This document shows positions 17,886 to 25,858 of a stretch of DNA of 40,677 nucleotides, piece by piece (position 1 is the first letter of the stretch; each line of letters begins with the position of its first letter). Origin of the DNA: an uncultured Planctomycetota bacterium (GTDB lineage: Bacteria > Planctomycetota > Planctomycetia > Gemmatales > HRBIN36). The stretch is from assembly GCA_937944855.1 (NCBI GenBank), contig CALFAY010000055.1, positions 1 to 40,677 of the forward strand, written 5' to 3'. A model generated the notes under the pieces. That model searched no databases. It was not told the DNA's origin and was given only the letters and a program-made list of their open reading frames with translations. The position numbers and the translations under genes were made by a program.

Positions 17886-18299
17886 TCACGGCAGACAGTC
17901 CGAATCGAAGACACGGACCTTCTTCCAGTTGTCCTTCATCTCCTCGATGAACTTGATATGGCGAGGATCGTCCTGGTATTTGTCGTGGGCGGCTTTGTTC
18001 TTGAAGACGATGTGCAGGCCGACATCGAAATCACGGTCGTTGACAGGACGATTCAGTTCCTCGCTCAGGACTCCGGCAGCGAAGAAAACGGTACCGGGAT
18101 GATCGGTGAGGTACTTCCGGCAGGCATCTACCAGCTTCTTTTTGGCTTCCGGTGAGTTGTCCTTGAGCGAGAAATAGACGTTGTGGACAACCATCGGCTC
18201 CGGGGCTGCGATGGGATAGCCAATCCCTCGACCCGCGAACCAACCCAGCGTTGCGACGACGACGGCGACCAGTGCGATTGTCCAGTTCCTTCGGCCCAT
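17886..18299 (-). CDS. Membrane-anchored Dabb (stress-responsive alpha/beta barrel) protein
   Basis: A 137-residue protein with one N-terminal hydrophobic helix (about residues 8-25) followed by a Dabb ferredoxin-like barrel. Landmarks are MVVHNVYFSLKDNSPEAKKK at the start and the HIVFKNKAAHDKYQDDPRHIKF helix-strand, where the family usually has YQ.HP.H..F. Dabb proteins are small dimeric barrels, some involved in stress responses or polyketide cyclisation; the role here is unknown. The ATG at 18299 has GGGAGG upstream; the frame continues open to 18356 without a better start. It heads a same-strand run down to 13963. Confidence 0.83.
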   Translation of the reverse strand: MGRRNWTIALVAVVVATLGWFAGRGIGYPIAAPEPMVVHNVYFSLKDNSPEAKKKLVDACRKYLTDHPGTVFFAAGVLSEELNRPVNDRDFDVGLHIVFKNKAAHDKYQDDPRHIKFIEEMKDNWKKVRVFDSDCLP

Positions 18300-18429
18300 G
18301 ATGCTGAACCTCCCGAGTTTCGTTGGGGTTCCGTCTGCTCCCGCCCGGCACGGCACGCTGCCACTTTAGCAAGACCGGCCGCCTGGCGTCCACCTGTCCG
18401 CTCGCTGATCTATCCCAATTTTTGGTTTC

Positions 18430-18448
18430 ATCGCTCGGAGCGAGCGAT
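18430..18448. terminator. Perfect inverted repeat, possible terminator or operator
   Basis: ATCGCTCG, a GAG spacer and CGAGCGAT form a perfect 8-bp stem with a three-base loop. A short T-rich run (AATTTTTGG) lies on the left side, but no clean U-tract follows the stem on either strand. It sits about 130 bases upstream of the Dabb gene start. It may be a terminator of the decayed minus-strand transposase or simply a structural remnant. Confidence 0.3.
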
Positions 18449-18599
18449 ACAGGGCGGCGAAGGCTTGCACGGGTGAGACTTCGAAACAATTGACCATCGC
18501 CCGTCCCACTCGGAAGGCGTCACAGACGATCGGCTGAGTAGTGCTAGACCAATACGCGGAACTTATGTGAGCCTGGCAATGATGCCCCAATCCCACAGA

Positions 18600-18793
18600 C
18601 AGCACATAGGCGAAGGTCAGATTTGATGTCGAGCTTAGGAACGCATAGGAGAAGGCGGCCGATCTCGGCGACGCTGACCCGCACCTCGCCCAGTGCGGCT
18701 ACCGCCAGGGCGGACAGGGTTTTGCTCTCGCTTCGGCGTAAGCCACAGCACAAACCTCACAGACGGCCAAGCCAGTGCTTCCGTGCGCTTCAC
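18600..18793 (-). pseudogene. Probable frameshifted transposase N-terminal remnant
   Basis: On the minus strand a GGAGGG site (18801-18806) precedes a GTG at 18793. From there the frame reads VKRTEALAWPSVRFVLWLTP and continues a few residues to a stop. A second minus frame picks up at the same place with SKTLSALAVAALGEVRVSV followed by AEIGRLL, ending soon after. The two pieces joined resemble the N-terminal region of IS4-type transposases (a Lys/Arg-Glu-Lys-Thr-Leu segment followed by two short helices). No DDE core or terminal repeats are visible, so this would be a decayed fragment. The family call rests on memory of such N-termini and is tentative. Confidence 0.35.
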
Positions 18794-19025
18794 GACGGTT
18801 CCCTCCTGCGTCACTCGGACGGATCTGGTTCGCAGAAATCATGTACCGAAAAACGTATGGCAGGGAACCCGCAGTTTTTCAGCACCGGGCGAAGAACAGG
18901 GATGGGTCAAATGGACGCAGGCTTGATCCAACAAGCCCCCGCTATTAGCCTAAGCGGAGAAGCGACGGATGGCCCGCTCTGAGCCGTCGCTGACACGTCC
19001 AGGGGACGGGTTGGTTGGGAGCTTC

Positions 19026-20759
19026 ATGCCTACGCTGTTCGTCATTCGCGGACCGGACGAAGGGAAGCGGTTCGAGATTTCGGGTCCGGTCATCAGCATC
19101 GGTCGCGAATCCACCAATGCCGTCCGTCTGCACGACACGGAGGTATCCCGGCGTCATGCAGAGATCGTCCAGACCCGGCATGGCTACCTTTTGGTGGACC
19201 TCAAAAGCAGCAACGGCACCTATCTCAACAGCGCCAGCATCAAAGAGTCGCCGATCCGTTCCGGCGACCATATCCAGCTTGGTCAGAGCGTCCTGGTCTT
19301 TTCCGCCGGTGCCGGGGAAGGGGCGACGGGCAGCGACCTGGCGGAACGCATCAACATGATCAGTCGGGCCGATCTCGAAGTGCCCTCGGCCATCGTCAAG
19401 GCCATTCGCGAGGAGGAAGGCAGTCGGCTCCTCGCCCAGCCCGAGCAGGCCGCCGGTCCCTGGCTCAAGAACGCCCTCGCCAATCTCAGCGTGATGTATC
19501 AGGCGACCCAGGCCGTCAGCCATATCCTGGATACCGACGAGCTCCTGGAGAAGATCATGGACTTGATCTTTCACTCGATCCAGGCTGATCGCGGCTGCAT
19601 CATGCTTCGCCATCGAGACACAGGAACCTTCGAGCCGAAAGCCATTCGCATCCGCTCTGACGTCGATCCCGAAGCCAAGATCACCATCAGCCGCACCATC
19701 ATGGATTACGTCCTCAAAGAAGGGAAAGGAGTGCTGGTTTCGGACGCTTCCCATGACGAACGCTTCGCCCCTGCCCAGAGCATCGTCCGCTTTGGCATCC
19801 ATGAGGCCCTGTGCGTGCCCATGAAGGGTCGGCACGAAACCCTGGGTGTCATCTACCTGGATACCCGGGTTACGCCGCGTGATCTCAAGACGGACAACGG
19901 GCCGACCAGCAAGTTGACCGAAGACCATCTGCTGCTGGCCATCGCCATCGGCCATCAGGCCGCCCTGGCGCTGGAAGAGACTCGCTATTACCAGGCGATG
20001 GTGCAGGCGGAACGGCTAGCCGCCATTGGACAGACCATCGCGGCGATCAGTCATCATGTCAAGAACATCCTTCAGGGCTTGCGGACCGGGAGCGACCTGA
20101 TTCGCGTCGGCATCCAGGAAAATAAGCGGGACATGATCGAGCAGGGCTGGAAAGTCGTCGAGAAGAACCAGGCTCGCATCTACGATCTCGTCCTCGACAT
20201 GCTCAGTTACTCCAAGGAACGGGAACCGAACCTGGAAGCTGTAGATATCAATCAGATCGTTCGCGATGTTCTCGAACTGGTTGACGGCGTCCTCAAGGAG
20301 CGAGGTATTCAACTGCACCTGCGGCTGGGCGAACATCTGCCGCAGGTCCAGGCCGATCCGGAGGGCATTCATCGCGCACTTCTCAACCTGGTCAGCAACG
20401 CTATCGATGCCCTCGAAGACCGGGAGAAACCTGCTTTAGGAATTGCCACTTCCCTCGATGCCGAGAAGCAGTGGCTCCGCGTGGTCGTGACCGACAACGG
20501 CTGCGGCATCCCGGCAAACAAACTGGAAGAAATCTTTAAGCCGTTCGTGTCCACCAAGGGTGCCAAGGGAACCGGCCTGGGACTGGCGGTGAGCCGCAAG
20601 ATTCTCCGGGAACATGGCGGTGACATCACCGCCGAGAGCATCCTCGGCAAAGGCAGCCGGTTCACCATCCGGTTGCCTGTGCAGGCGGCGCCTCACGAAG
20701 GCCAGGCGGCCCTTCAACGAACGATGGTCCCCGAGGACTCTTCCTCTGCAACAAAGTAG
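19026..20759 (+). CDS. Soluble FHA-GAF sensor histidine kinase
   Basis: A 577-residue protein with no membrane helix. Residues 1 to about 95 are an FHA phosphothreonine-binding domain (R27, S41-R-R-H44, N63-G-T intact). Residues about 150-310 form a GAF domain (TDELLEKIMDLIFHSIQADR through LLAIAIGHQAALALE). The kinase core follows, with an H-box AAISHHVKNILQG (phospho-acceptor probably H343), an N-box HRALLNLVSNAIDAL, and G-boxes VTDNGCGIP and GTGLGLAVSRKI. It autophosphorylates and presumably passes phosphate to a response regulator, none of which is adjacent. The FHA module suggests recruitment by Ser/Thr-kinase signalling. GGGAG four bases before the ATG supports the start; an earlier frame start at 18969 has no such site. 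Confidence 0.92.
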   Translation: MPTLFVIRGPDEGKRFEISGPVISIGRESTNAVRLHDTEVSRRHAEIVQTRHGYLLVDLKSSNGTYLNSASIKESPIRSGDHIQLGQSVLVFSAGAGEGATGSDLAERINMISRADLEVPSAIVKAIREEEGSRLLAQPEQAAGPWLKNALANLSVMYQATQAVSHILDTDELLEKIMDLIFHSIQADRGCIMLRHRDTGTFEPKAIRIRSDVDPEAKITISRTIMDYVLKEGKGVLVSDASHDERFAPAQSIVRFGIHEALCVPMKGRHETLGVIYLDTRVTPRDLKTDNGPTSKLTEDHLLLAIAIGHQAALALEETRYYQAMVQAERLAAIGQTIAAISHHVKNILQGLRTGSDLIRVGIQENKRDMIEQGWKVVEKNQARIYDLVLDMLSYSKEREPNLEAVDINQIVRDVLELVDGVLKERGIQLHLRLGEHLPQVQADPEGIHRALLNLVSNAIDALEDREKPALGIATSLDAEKQWLRVVVTDNGCGIPANKLEEIFKPFVSTKGAKGTGLGLAVSRKILREHGGDITAESILGKGSRFTIRLPVQAAPHEGQAALQRTMVPEDSSSATK

Positions 20760-21204
20760 CTTTGCGACTGCGGGAAAGTCACAGTAAGAACAACAAGGCC
20801 CCGCAGAGTCCTTTGCGGGGCCGGAAGGGTAGTTCGTCAGACAGTCCTCCGCTTTTTCGGCTCGAGGGTGGCCGGGTTCCCATGCACCGCGCCCGTCAGC
20901 GCTGAGGTTCACGGCAAGCTCGAACCATCTTGCGCGTTTCGCGCTGGTTGCGAAGCAACCTGTATGTTCGGACAGCTTGAACCGCCCTTCTGACGTGGAT
21001 TATGTCGCTGTTTGTCGCGATTGCAAGAAAATTCCAGCAGAAGGTGGCCGCAGCGTTGCAAAGTCGTGAAAACCTGGAAGGGATGTGCCGGTAGTCGGCG
21101 GAGAGGCACGGAACAACTGGAATCCCGTGCTTCCTGTCGCTATATCAATGGCCAATGCCGTGTTTCAATCCGAGGTCAGGGGCGTGTTGCGAGGGGAATT
21201 CGGC
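20760..21204. other. 445-base intergenic stretch
   Basis: Between the kinase and the PH-domain gene, both on the plus strand. It contains the hairpin at 20797-20822. I see no further gene, and no promoter with both boxes near consensus. The frame of the PH-domain gene stays open back to a GTG at 21085, but the preferred start is downstream. Confidence 0.5.
20797..20822 (+). terminator. Strong GC hairpin after the histidine kinase gene
   Basis: GGCCCCGCA (20797-20805) pairs perfectly with TGCGGGGCC (20814-20822) around an eight-base loop, 37 bases after the kinase stop. On the plus strand it is followed by GGAAGGG, not a T-run, so it is not a textbook intrinsic terminator. On the minus strand the sequence following the hairpin is TTGTTGTTCTT, which is T-rich, but no minus-strand gene ends here. 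Confidence 0.5.
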
Positions 21205-21792
21205 ATGGCCGACATGCGGACGCAGGCTATCATGGGAATCATTCCGCCGACCGTCGGCGAAGCACGCATCGCCGAGCGTTGGCCTACCGTGGCCGCCTAT
21301 CCGTTCGTCAGCAAGCCCGCAGCCGCTTTGCAACAGTTGGCCAAAGGTCTGATCGTCTCCATCCTCAAGCTGCACTGGCTTGTCGCCGTCGCCCTGATGC
21401 CCTTCGTTCTGCCCTTAAGCTTCGTCATCGCCCTGGCCGCCTGGCTGATGCTGGCCCCTTTCTTCTTCCTGAAAATTCTGCCCGGGTTCATGACCCGCTA
21501 CTTGCTGACCAACAAGCGTCTGATCGTTCAGCGGGGCTGGAGCCGAAAGATCGTTCAGGAAGTACCTCTGAGCGAAATGGAAAAGGTGCAGGTCGTTCCC
21601 GGCTCGGAGCAGCCGTTCTACACATCCGCTGACCTCGAAATCCTCAGCAACGGCAAAGTCCTTCTGCGTCTGCCCGGCGTCGATGAGTACGAGCAGTTCC
21701 GAGTCCAGATCGAAAACGCCTACATTGCCTGGGGTCGCAAAGAACATCCCAAGGAACAGGCCTACCCGGCCAAAGCCCCTGGCTCGGCATGA
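21205..21792 (+). CDS. Membrane protein with bacterial PH (bPH2/DUF304-like) domain
   Basis: A 195-residue protein with two adjacent hydrophobic segments (about residues 47-90), then a bacterial PH-like domain beginning TRYLLTNKRLIVQRGW and continuing with VPLSEMEKVQV and a short barrel up to about residue 175. Such proteins sit in the membrane with the PH fold on the cytoplasmic side; their ligands are mostly unknown. The ATG at 21205 follows GAGGGG by nine bases and is preferred over the ATG at 21148 and the GTG at 21085, which add residues with no domain features. It ends 20 bases before the convergent UbiA gene. Confidence 0.82.
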   Translation: MADMRTQAIMGIIPPTVGEARIAERWPTVAAYPFVSKPAAALQQLAKGLIVSILKLHWLVAVALMPFVLPLSFVIALAAWLMLAPFFFLKILPGFMTRYLLTNKRLIVQRGWSRKIVQEVPLSEMEKVQVVPGSEQPFYTSADLEILSNGKVLLRLPGVDEYEQFRVQIENAYIAWGRKEHPKEQAYPAKAPGSA

Positions 21793-21812
21793 TGGCGGAA
21801 TTCGATCCGTCG

Positions 21813-22712
21813 TCAGGTGGAGTAGATCCACTTGCCGAGGACAACCGCAGGCAAGAGCAACATGACAATGCCCAGCCCAGTCCATCCGACTACGGCAAAG
21901 GCGATCAACGCATCTAGTCCGATCAGTCCCAGAATGCAGGTTTTGACGGCTCGCTGAACATGGCTCGATGACGGTTCGGCGAGGGCATCGAAAACGGGCC
22001 GGCCGACCACCGTTCCCCACAGGATCATGCCCATAGGGTAGAGGATCAGGCCGAGGTCCGAGTATTGTTGCAATGCCGTCGGAGCAGCCGTGGCCAGGAT
22101 CACGGCCAGGGCCATGATGATTGTCGAAAACGCCAAGGAGGCACGACGGCTGACCTCGGCTTCTCGCCGAGCGAATGCGGTCACGCCGACGATATAGAGG
22201 CCGACCACGAAGGCAGGCCATACATTCCGCCACGCTGGCCAGTAGCCTGTCGAGCACAGGGCCAGAAGAACATTGAGAAAGCGGCACGTTCCCATGACGA
22301 ACGGGCCGAAAAGAGTCGTTTTGAGAACGCTGTCGTAAAGCACGACGGCAAGTGCCAGGCAGACCGCCACCACCTGGGCCGGCCCGATGGGCAGCGTGAA
22401 GGTTGCTTCGTTTGCCGGCACGAGCCACGCGGCCAGCACTCCCCCGAACAACAGAATCACGCCGAGCAGCCCTGCTAACCAACGGGGAACGTTGCCGGAG
22501 GGAATGGGCCGGTGGGGCCGTTCCCGGGCGTCCACCTCCGCATCGAAAAAGTCGTTCAAGACCATGCCGGCGGAGTACAGACCACTGGAAGCCGCCAGAA
22601 CGGGGAAGAACGAGCCGGCGGATCCGCTGACAATGAGCCAGCCCAGGAAAACATCTGCCCAGGCGGTGAACAGGTTCGGCAAGCGCAGGAGCTGAGCGTA
22701 GCTCCGCAGCAT
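21813..22712 (-). CDS. UbiA-family prenyltransferase, EboC-like
   Basis: A 299-residue polytopic membrane protein of the UbiA superfamily, which attaches prenyl chains to acceptors. The first Asp-rich motif is NDFFDAEVDARERPHRPIP (N53, D57, D61), the pattern typical of EboC-type proteins. The second Asp-rich motif, normally a DxxGD-type loop, is not visible: the matching region reads VGVTAFARREAEVSRR. The substrate is therefore unclear. The ATG follows the TGA of the upstream TIM-barrel gene by one base, so the two are translationally linked. EboC belongs to a metabolite-export operon (ebo) in other bacteria, but no other certain ebo gene lies here. Confidence 0.87.
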   Translation of the reverse strand: MLRSYAQLLRLPNLFTAWADVFLGWLIVSGSAGSFFPVLAASSGLYSAGMVLNDFFDAEVDARERPHRPIPSGNVPRWLAGLLGVILLFGGVLAAWLVPANEATFTLPIGPAQVVAVCLALAVVLYDSVLKTTLFGPFVMGTCRFLNVLLALCSTGYWPAWRNVWPAFVVGLYIVGVTAFARREAEVSRRASLAFSTIIMALAVILATAAPTALQQYSDLGLILYPMGMILWGTVVGRPVFDALAEPSSSHVQRAVKTCILGLIGLDALIAFAVVGWTGLGIVMLLLPAVVLGKWIYST

Positions 22713-22713
22713 G

Positions 22714-23556
22714 TCAACCGACTTCCTTGATGGCTTGCCGCAGCACCTCCAAGCATGCCGCCATGTCCGGACTGGGATTCGATGGGTTGGCTTCGTATTC
22801 CAGACTGATCCATCCCTGGAACTGCACGTCCTTGAGGGCCTTGACCAGGGCCGGGACGTTGAGATTCCCTTTGCCCAGAATCACGTCGGTCTTGCGTTCG
22901 TTGTCGTGGTCTTTCAGGTGCATGCCGAAATTGCGTTTGCCCATGACCCGGACCTGCTCGGCCGGATCGAGCGGCTTGCCCAACTGAGCGCAGCGAATGA
23001 GGTGGCCAGTGTCCAGGCAGGCTCCGATGAGGGGGTGACGGTCCTTGACCGCGGCCATGATCGTTTCGGCGGAATACCAGCGATGCAGTCCCCGTCCGAC
23101 CGGACCGTGCGGATGGATGGCGATGCCGATCTTGTACTCTTCACAGAGCTTGTCGAGGCTGTCGAAACTGTCCGGATCGGGATCCGCGCTGAAAAACCGA
23201 ACACCCAGGGCCTTTCCGAAGTCGAAGGCCCGCTTGTTCGCGTCGTGGTTCTTGCTGAAGCCATGCACACCAAAGGCCACGGGCTTGATCTTGTACTCCG
23301 CACACATCCGCTTGATGGCTTCAATCTGCTCCGGAGTGCTGTCGGGCGGAGCGTGTTTGCTGAAAAACTCGATATAATGGAGTCCGAGTTGATTGGTGCG
23401 TCGAAGGCATTGTTCGAGGTCGAACTCTCGGAAGGAGTAGCTCTGGACTCCGACAGTGAATGGCCCGTAAGGCTCCTCAGCCCAAGTGAAACGGCCCATG
23501 ACCGCCGTACCCACTGCGGCCGCAGTCTTGGTCAGGAACGCTCGTCGTGACAGCAT
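22714..23556 (-). CDS. Tat-exported sugar phosphate isomerase/epimerase-like TIM barrel
   Basis: A 280-residue protein beginning with a twin-arginine leader (MLSRRAFLTKTAAAVGTAVM) and then an AP-endonuclease-2-like TIM barrel. Metal-site landmarks include the glutamate in LHYIEFFSKH, the HPHGP loop, CLDTGHL, GMHLKDHD and the closing GWISLEYEANP. Enzymes of this family isomerise or epimerise sugars or inositol derivatives; many planctomycete paralogues carry Tat leaders and lack assigned substrates. The start at 23556 is chosen because it gives a correctly placed RR motif; the frame remains open to 23595. It is directly upstream of the UbiA gene. Confidence 0.88.
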   Translation of the reverse strand: MLSRRAFLTKTAAAVGTAVMGRFTWAEEPYGPFTVGVQSYSFREFDLEQCLRRTNQLGLHYIEFFSKHAPPDSTPEQIEAIKRMCAEYKIKPVAFGVHGFSKNHDANKRAFDFGKALGVRFFSADPDPDSFDSLDKLCEEYKIGIAIHPHGPVGRGLHRWYSAETIMAAVKDRHPLIGACLDTGHLIRCAQLGKPLDPAEQVRVMGKRNFGMHLKDHDNERKTDVILGKGNLNVPALVKALKDVQFQGWISLEYEANPSNPSPDMAACLEVLRQAIKEVG

Positions 23557-23894
23557 CGGTTTTCCCTCCCCGGTGGAAGATCGAAGTATCGACACTTTAC
23601 GCCCTGACTACACGGCTTGCAACCGTCGCTTCCCACGCAGACAACGACTTGATGAAGGTTTCCCTATGCCAAAATGAAGTGACAGGTCCGTGCAGGACGC
23701 GGGTTTCCTTCGTCGTTCGACGGTTCCGCGGTGACGCGCCGTTGGCCACCGGCGGTGAGGAAACCACCGCTCGCCGATCGAAGCTGCCCCAAGGAACCAG
23801 CGTTTTTGCCGGGATTCCGGGCCAGGCCGATCTCAGGCATTGAACTTGCTCACTAATTCTTCCCAGGAAACCACTGTCTTTGGGAGAGTGGACT
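23557..23894. other. 338-base divergent intergenic region
   Basis: Lies between the start of the minus-strand TIM-barrel gene and the plus-strand DUF1559 gene, so it should hold promoters for both. I see no -35/-10 pair close to consensus, no small gene with a ribosome site and no notable repeat. Confidence 0.5.
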
Positions 23895-24923
23895 ATGCGA
23901 AAGACGCGGTGCGGGTTTACCCTGATCGAGCTGTTGGTGGTCATTGCCATTATCTCCATTTTGATGGCCCTGCTCTTGCCCGCAGTCCAGAAGGTGCGGG
24001 CGGCAGCGGATCGGATGCGCTGTCAGAACAACATGCGTCAATTGGCGATTGCGGTACACAACTATGAGCAGGACCACAGGGCCTTGCCGCCGAGCATGTT
24101 GGCCCCAGTCGGCGGCACTTTCACGACCAACAACGGCTCCTGGTCCATCCACGGCCGCATCCTGCACTACATTGAGCAAGGCAATGCCAGCGTGCGCGTG
24201 GACCTGGAACGGCCCTGGGATCAGCAACTCGATACGGGCGTTCCGCAGATGAGGATCCCCGTCTTCACTTGCCCGGCGGAACCGAACAACCGCGTCCGCA
24301 CGCGCAAAGGCTTGCCCTATGTGTACGGGCACAACTACGGCTTCAACTTCGGCACCTGGCACGTTTGGGACCCGACCACCGGGAGCGGCGGGGACGGCTG
24401 CTTCTTTCCCAACGCGAAGGTTTCGCTGGTGCAAATCTACGACGGAACAAGCAACACGCTGATGATCGCGGAAGTGAAAATGTTCACGCCCTACTCGCGG
24501 AACATGACCACGCCGCCGCCCGTCGATCCGCCCTCGACCGCGGCGGAGGTGGCTGCACTCGTGATGGCTGCACCGGATAAAAAGATGGGACCGGACACCA
24601 ACGACAACGCGGGACACACCGAATGGCCGGATGGCCGGGTTCACCATTCCGGGTTCACCACCACCTTGCCACCCAATACGAAGGTCGTGGTAACTTATAA
24701 TGGTGTGATTTTCCAGGAATGCGACTTCAATTCCCGTCAGGAAGGCAGCAGTGCGACGATTCCCACCCGGGCAGCGATCACCGCTCGGAGTTGGCATCCC
24801 AACGGCATCGTCAACGTGGCGATGATGGACGGTTCCGTACGTTCGGTCACTTCGCAAATCGACCTGGCGACCTGGAGGGCCCTGGGTACCCGCCGAGGGG
24901 CTGAGCCTGTAACCGATTTCTGA
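23895..24923 (+). CDS. DUF1559 protein with type IV pilin-like leader
   Basis: A 342-residue protein of a family greatly expanded in planctomycetes. It begins with a prepilin leader and N-terminal helix (CGFTLIELLVVIAIISILMA); cleavage and methylation would occur between Gly and Phe. Then comes the family's AVQKVRAAADRMRC segment, QNNMRQLAIAVHNYEQDH and a beta-rich body. The C-terminal NVAMMDGSVRSVTSQID is the usual H-X9-DG-like end of such proteins. It probably forms a pseudopilus or a surface structure with a general secretion-like machine; no such machine lies nearby. The ATG at 23895 has GGGAGAG seven bases upstream and is preferred over an in-frame start at 23880. Confidence 0.94.
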   Translation: MRKTRCGFTLIELLVVIAIISILMALLLPAVQKVRAAADRMRCQNNMRQLAIAVHNYEQDHRALPPSMLAPVGGTFTTNNGSWSIHGRILHYIEQGNASVRVDLERPWDQQLDTGVPQMRIPVFTCPAEPNNRVRTRKGLPYVYGHNYGFNFGTWHVWDPTTGSGGDGCFFPNAKVSLVQIYDGTSNTLMIAEVKMFTPYSRNMTTPPPVDPPSTAAEVAALVMAAPDKKMGPDTNDNAGHTEWPDGRVHHSGFTTTLPPNTKVVVTYNGVIFQECDFNSRQEGSSATIPTRAAITARSWHPNGIVNVAMMDGSVRSVTSQIDLATWRALGTRRGAEPVTDF

Positions 24924-24964
24924 AAGCGATGCTTACTCGGTTGGTAGATGGAGGTGTCGCGTCG

Positions 24965-25792
24965 TCAGCCGGATTGGGATACAGATCTCAGGATTATCGG
25001 GGGAGTCTCCGGCATCAGCGGGATACTCGCCAGGTCGCGGGCTGACCGTATGGTGACCTCCGCCTCGGCCATGTCGGCCTCCGCCTGGTCGATCTGGGAA
25101 GCGACGTACTGGGGATCGTGGCTTTGCACCGCTTTCTCGCTGATGGCCTTAATCTTGTTCTGGATTCTTTCCAGTTCGTGCTTGACGAATTGAAGACGTT
25201 TCTCCGCCTGCAAGAGGTTGTCGTAACGACCCTTCAAGGTGTTCAGGTTGTCCGAAAGCGAGCGGCGCAGCTGTTGCTCGTGGTCTGAGCTTCCCGATCC
25301 GACTCTTCTAAGCCGCTCCTCCGCGTCCCTGATCTCGGCTTCGAGCGCCCGCTTAGAAGTTTCGTCCAAGAATTTCTCCAGGCAGAATTGAGTGTGCAAC
25401 AACCGCAGAAACAGCCACAGTTGCCGGTTCAGCCCTTCCGACATCTTGTCCACGACGTTCAAGCCACCCCAGGTTCGGTCGTGTTCATGCATCTCCCGGG
25501 CGATTTGCAGGAGCTTCTCGCAGCGCCTGCGCAGGTCGTCGAAGCGTTCACGGTACTTGGGCGGAAGCCGGTCCAGGATCTTCTGCTTGGCCTCTTCCGG
25601 ATTGACCCATTCGGTGGTCGCAGGCTGTTTCGCCGCTGGCCGCGCCCCCATCAAACCCAGGTACGCAATCTCGAGAGCGAGCACGACAGCTAAGGATTCG
25701 ACAGGATAACTGCTCAGCAAGGCGAAAGCCGTGCCGCCCAGAAAAAAAAGTAGATTCCACCGATTAAGGAAGGCGCGAACGATGTTCCGCAT
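24965..25792 (-). CDS. Membrane coiled-coil protein, last gene of the PspA operon
   Basis: A 275-residue protein with two hydrophobic segments close to the N-terminus (about residues 12-30 and 31-50). A long cytoplasmic-type helical region follows, about 65-255, rich in Glu, Arg, Lys and Leu in heptad-like order (for example AEIRDAEERLRRV and LQFVKHELERIQNKIKAIS). I recognise no named family. It lies 66 bases after the VWA gene on the same strand. Its layout, a membrane hairpin plus coiled coil, would suit an inner-membrane partner of PspA, which is itself coiled coil; this is inference. It meets the DUF1559 gene tail to tail. Confidence 0.8.
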   Translation of the reverse strand: MRNIVRAFLNRWNLLFFLGGTAFALLSSYPVESLAVVLALEIAYLGLMGARPAAKQPATTEWVNPEEAKQKILDRLPPKYRERFDDLRRRCEKLLQIAREMHEHDRTWGGLNVVDKMSEGLNRQLWLFLRLLHTQFCLEKFLDETSKRALEAEIRDAEERLRRVGSGSSDHEQQLRRSLSDNLNTLKGRYDNLLQAEKRLQFVKHELERIQNKIKAISEKAVQSHDPQYVASQIDQAEADMAEAEVTIRSARDLASIPLMPETPPIILRSVSQSG

Positions 25793-25858
25793 GGCGATGG
25801 CGCTTCGCGATACGTGTTCTTCCCACTTCAGGCGACCCCTTTCCGCGTTCCTGCTGTG

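Larger units (their letters stand above)
18300..19025. other. 726-base stretch without an intact gene
   Basis: This interval separates the minus-strand Dabb gene from the plus-strand kinase gene. No frame gives a convincing full protein on either strand. It holds an 8-bp perfect inverted repeat at 18430-18448 and a probable broken transposase start on the minus strand at about 18600-18793 (listed separately). The remaining part, about 18366-18560, has an open minus frame with no recognisable family. The base composition looks less ordered than in the flanking genes, in keeping with decaying DNA. Confidence 0.6.

Noticed and set aside
21813..23556. A complete ebo operon
   Set aside because: Only a UbiA of EboC type and a TIM barrel are present; eboA, eboB, eboD and eboF are not in the flanking sequence, and the TIM barrel carries a Tat leader.
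23853..24857. 334-residue minus-strand open frame
   Set aside because: It is antisense to the DUF1559 gene, whose prepilin leader and ribosome site fix the coding strand.
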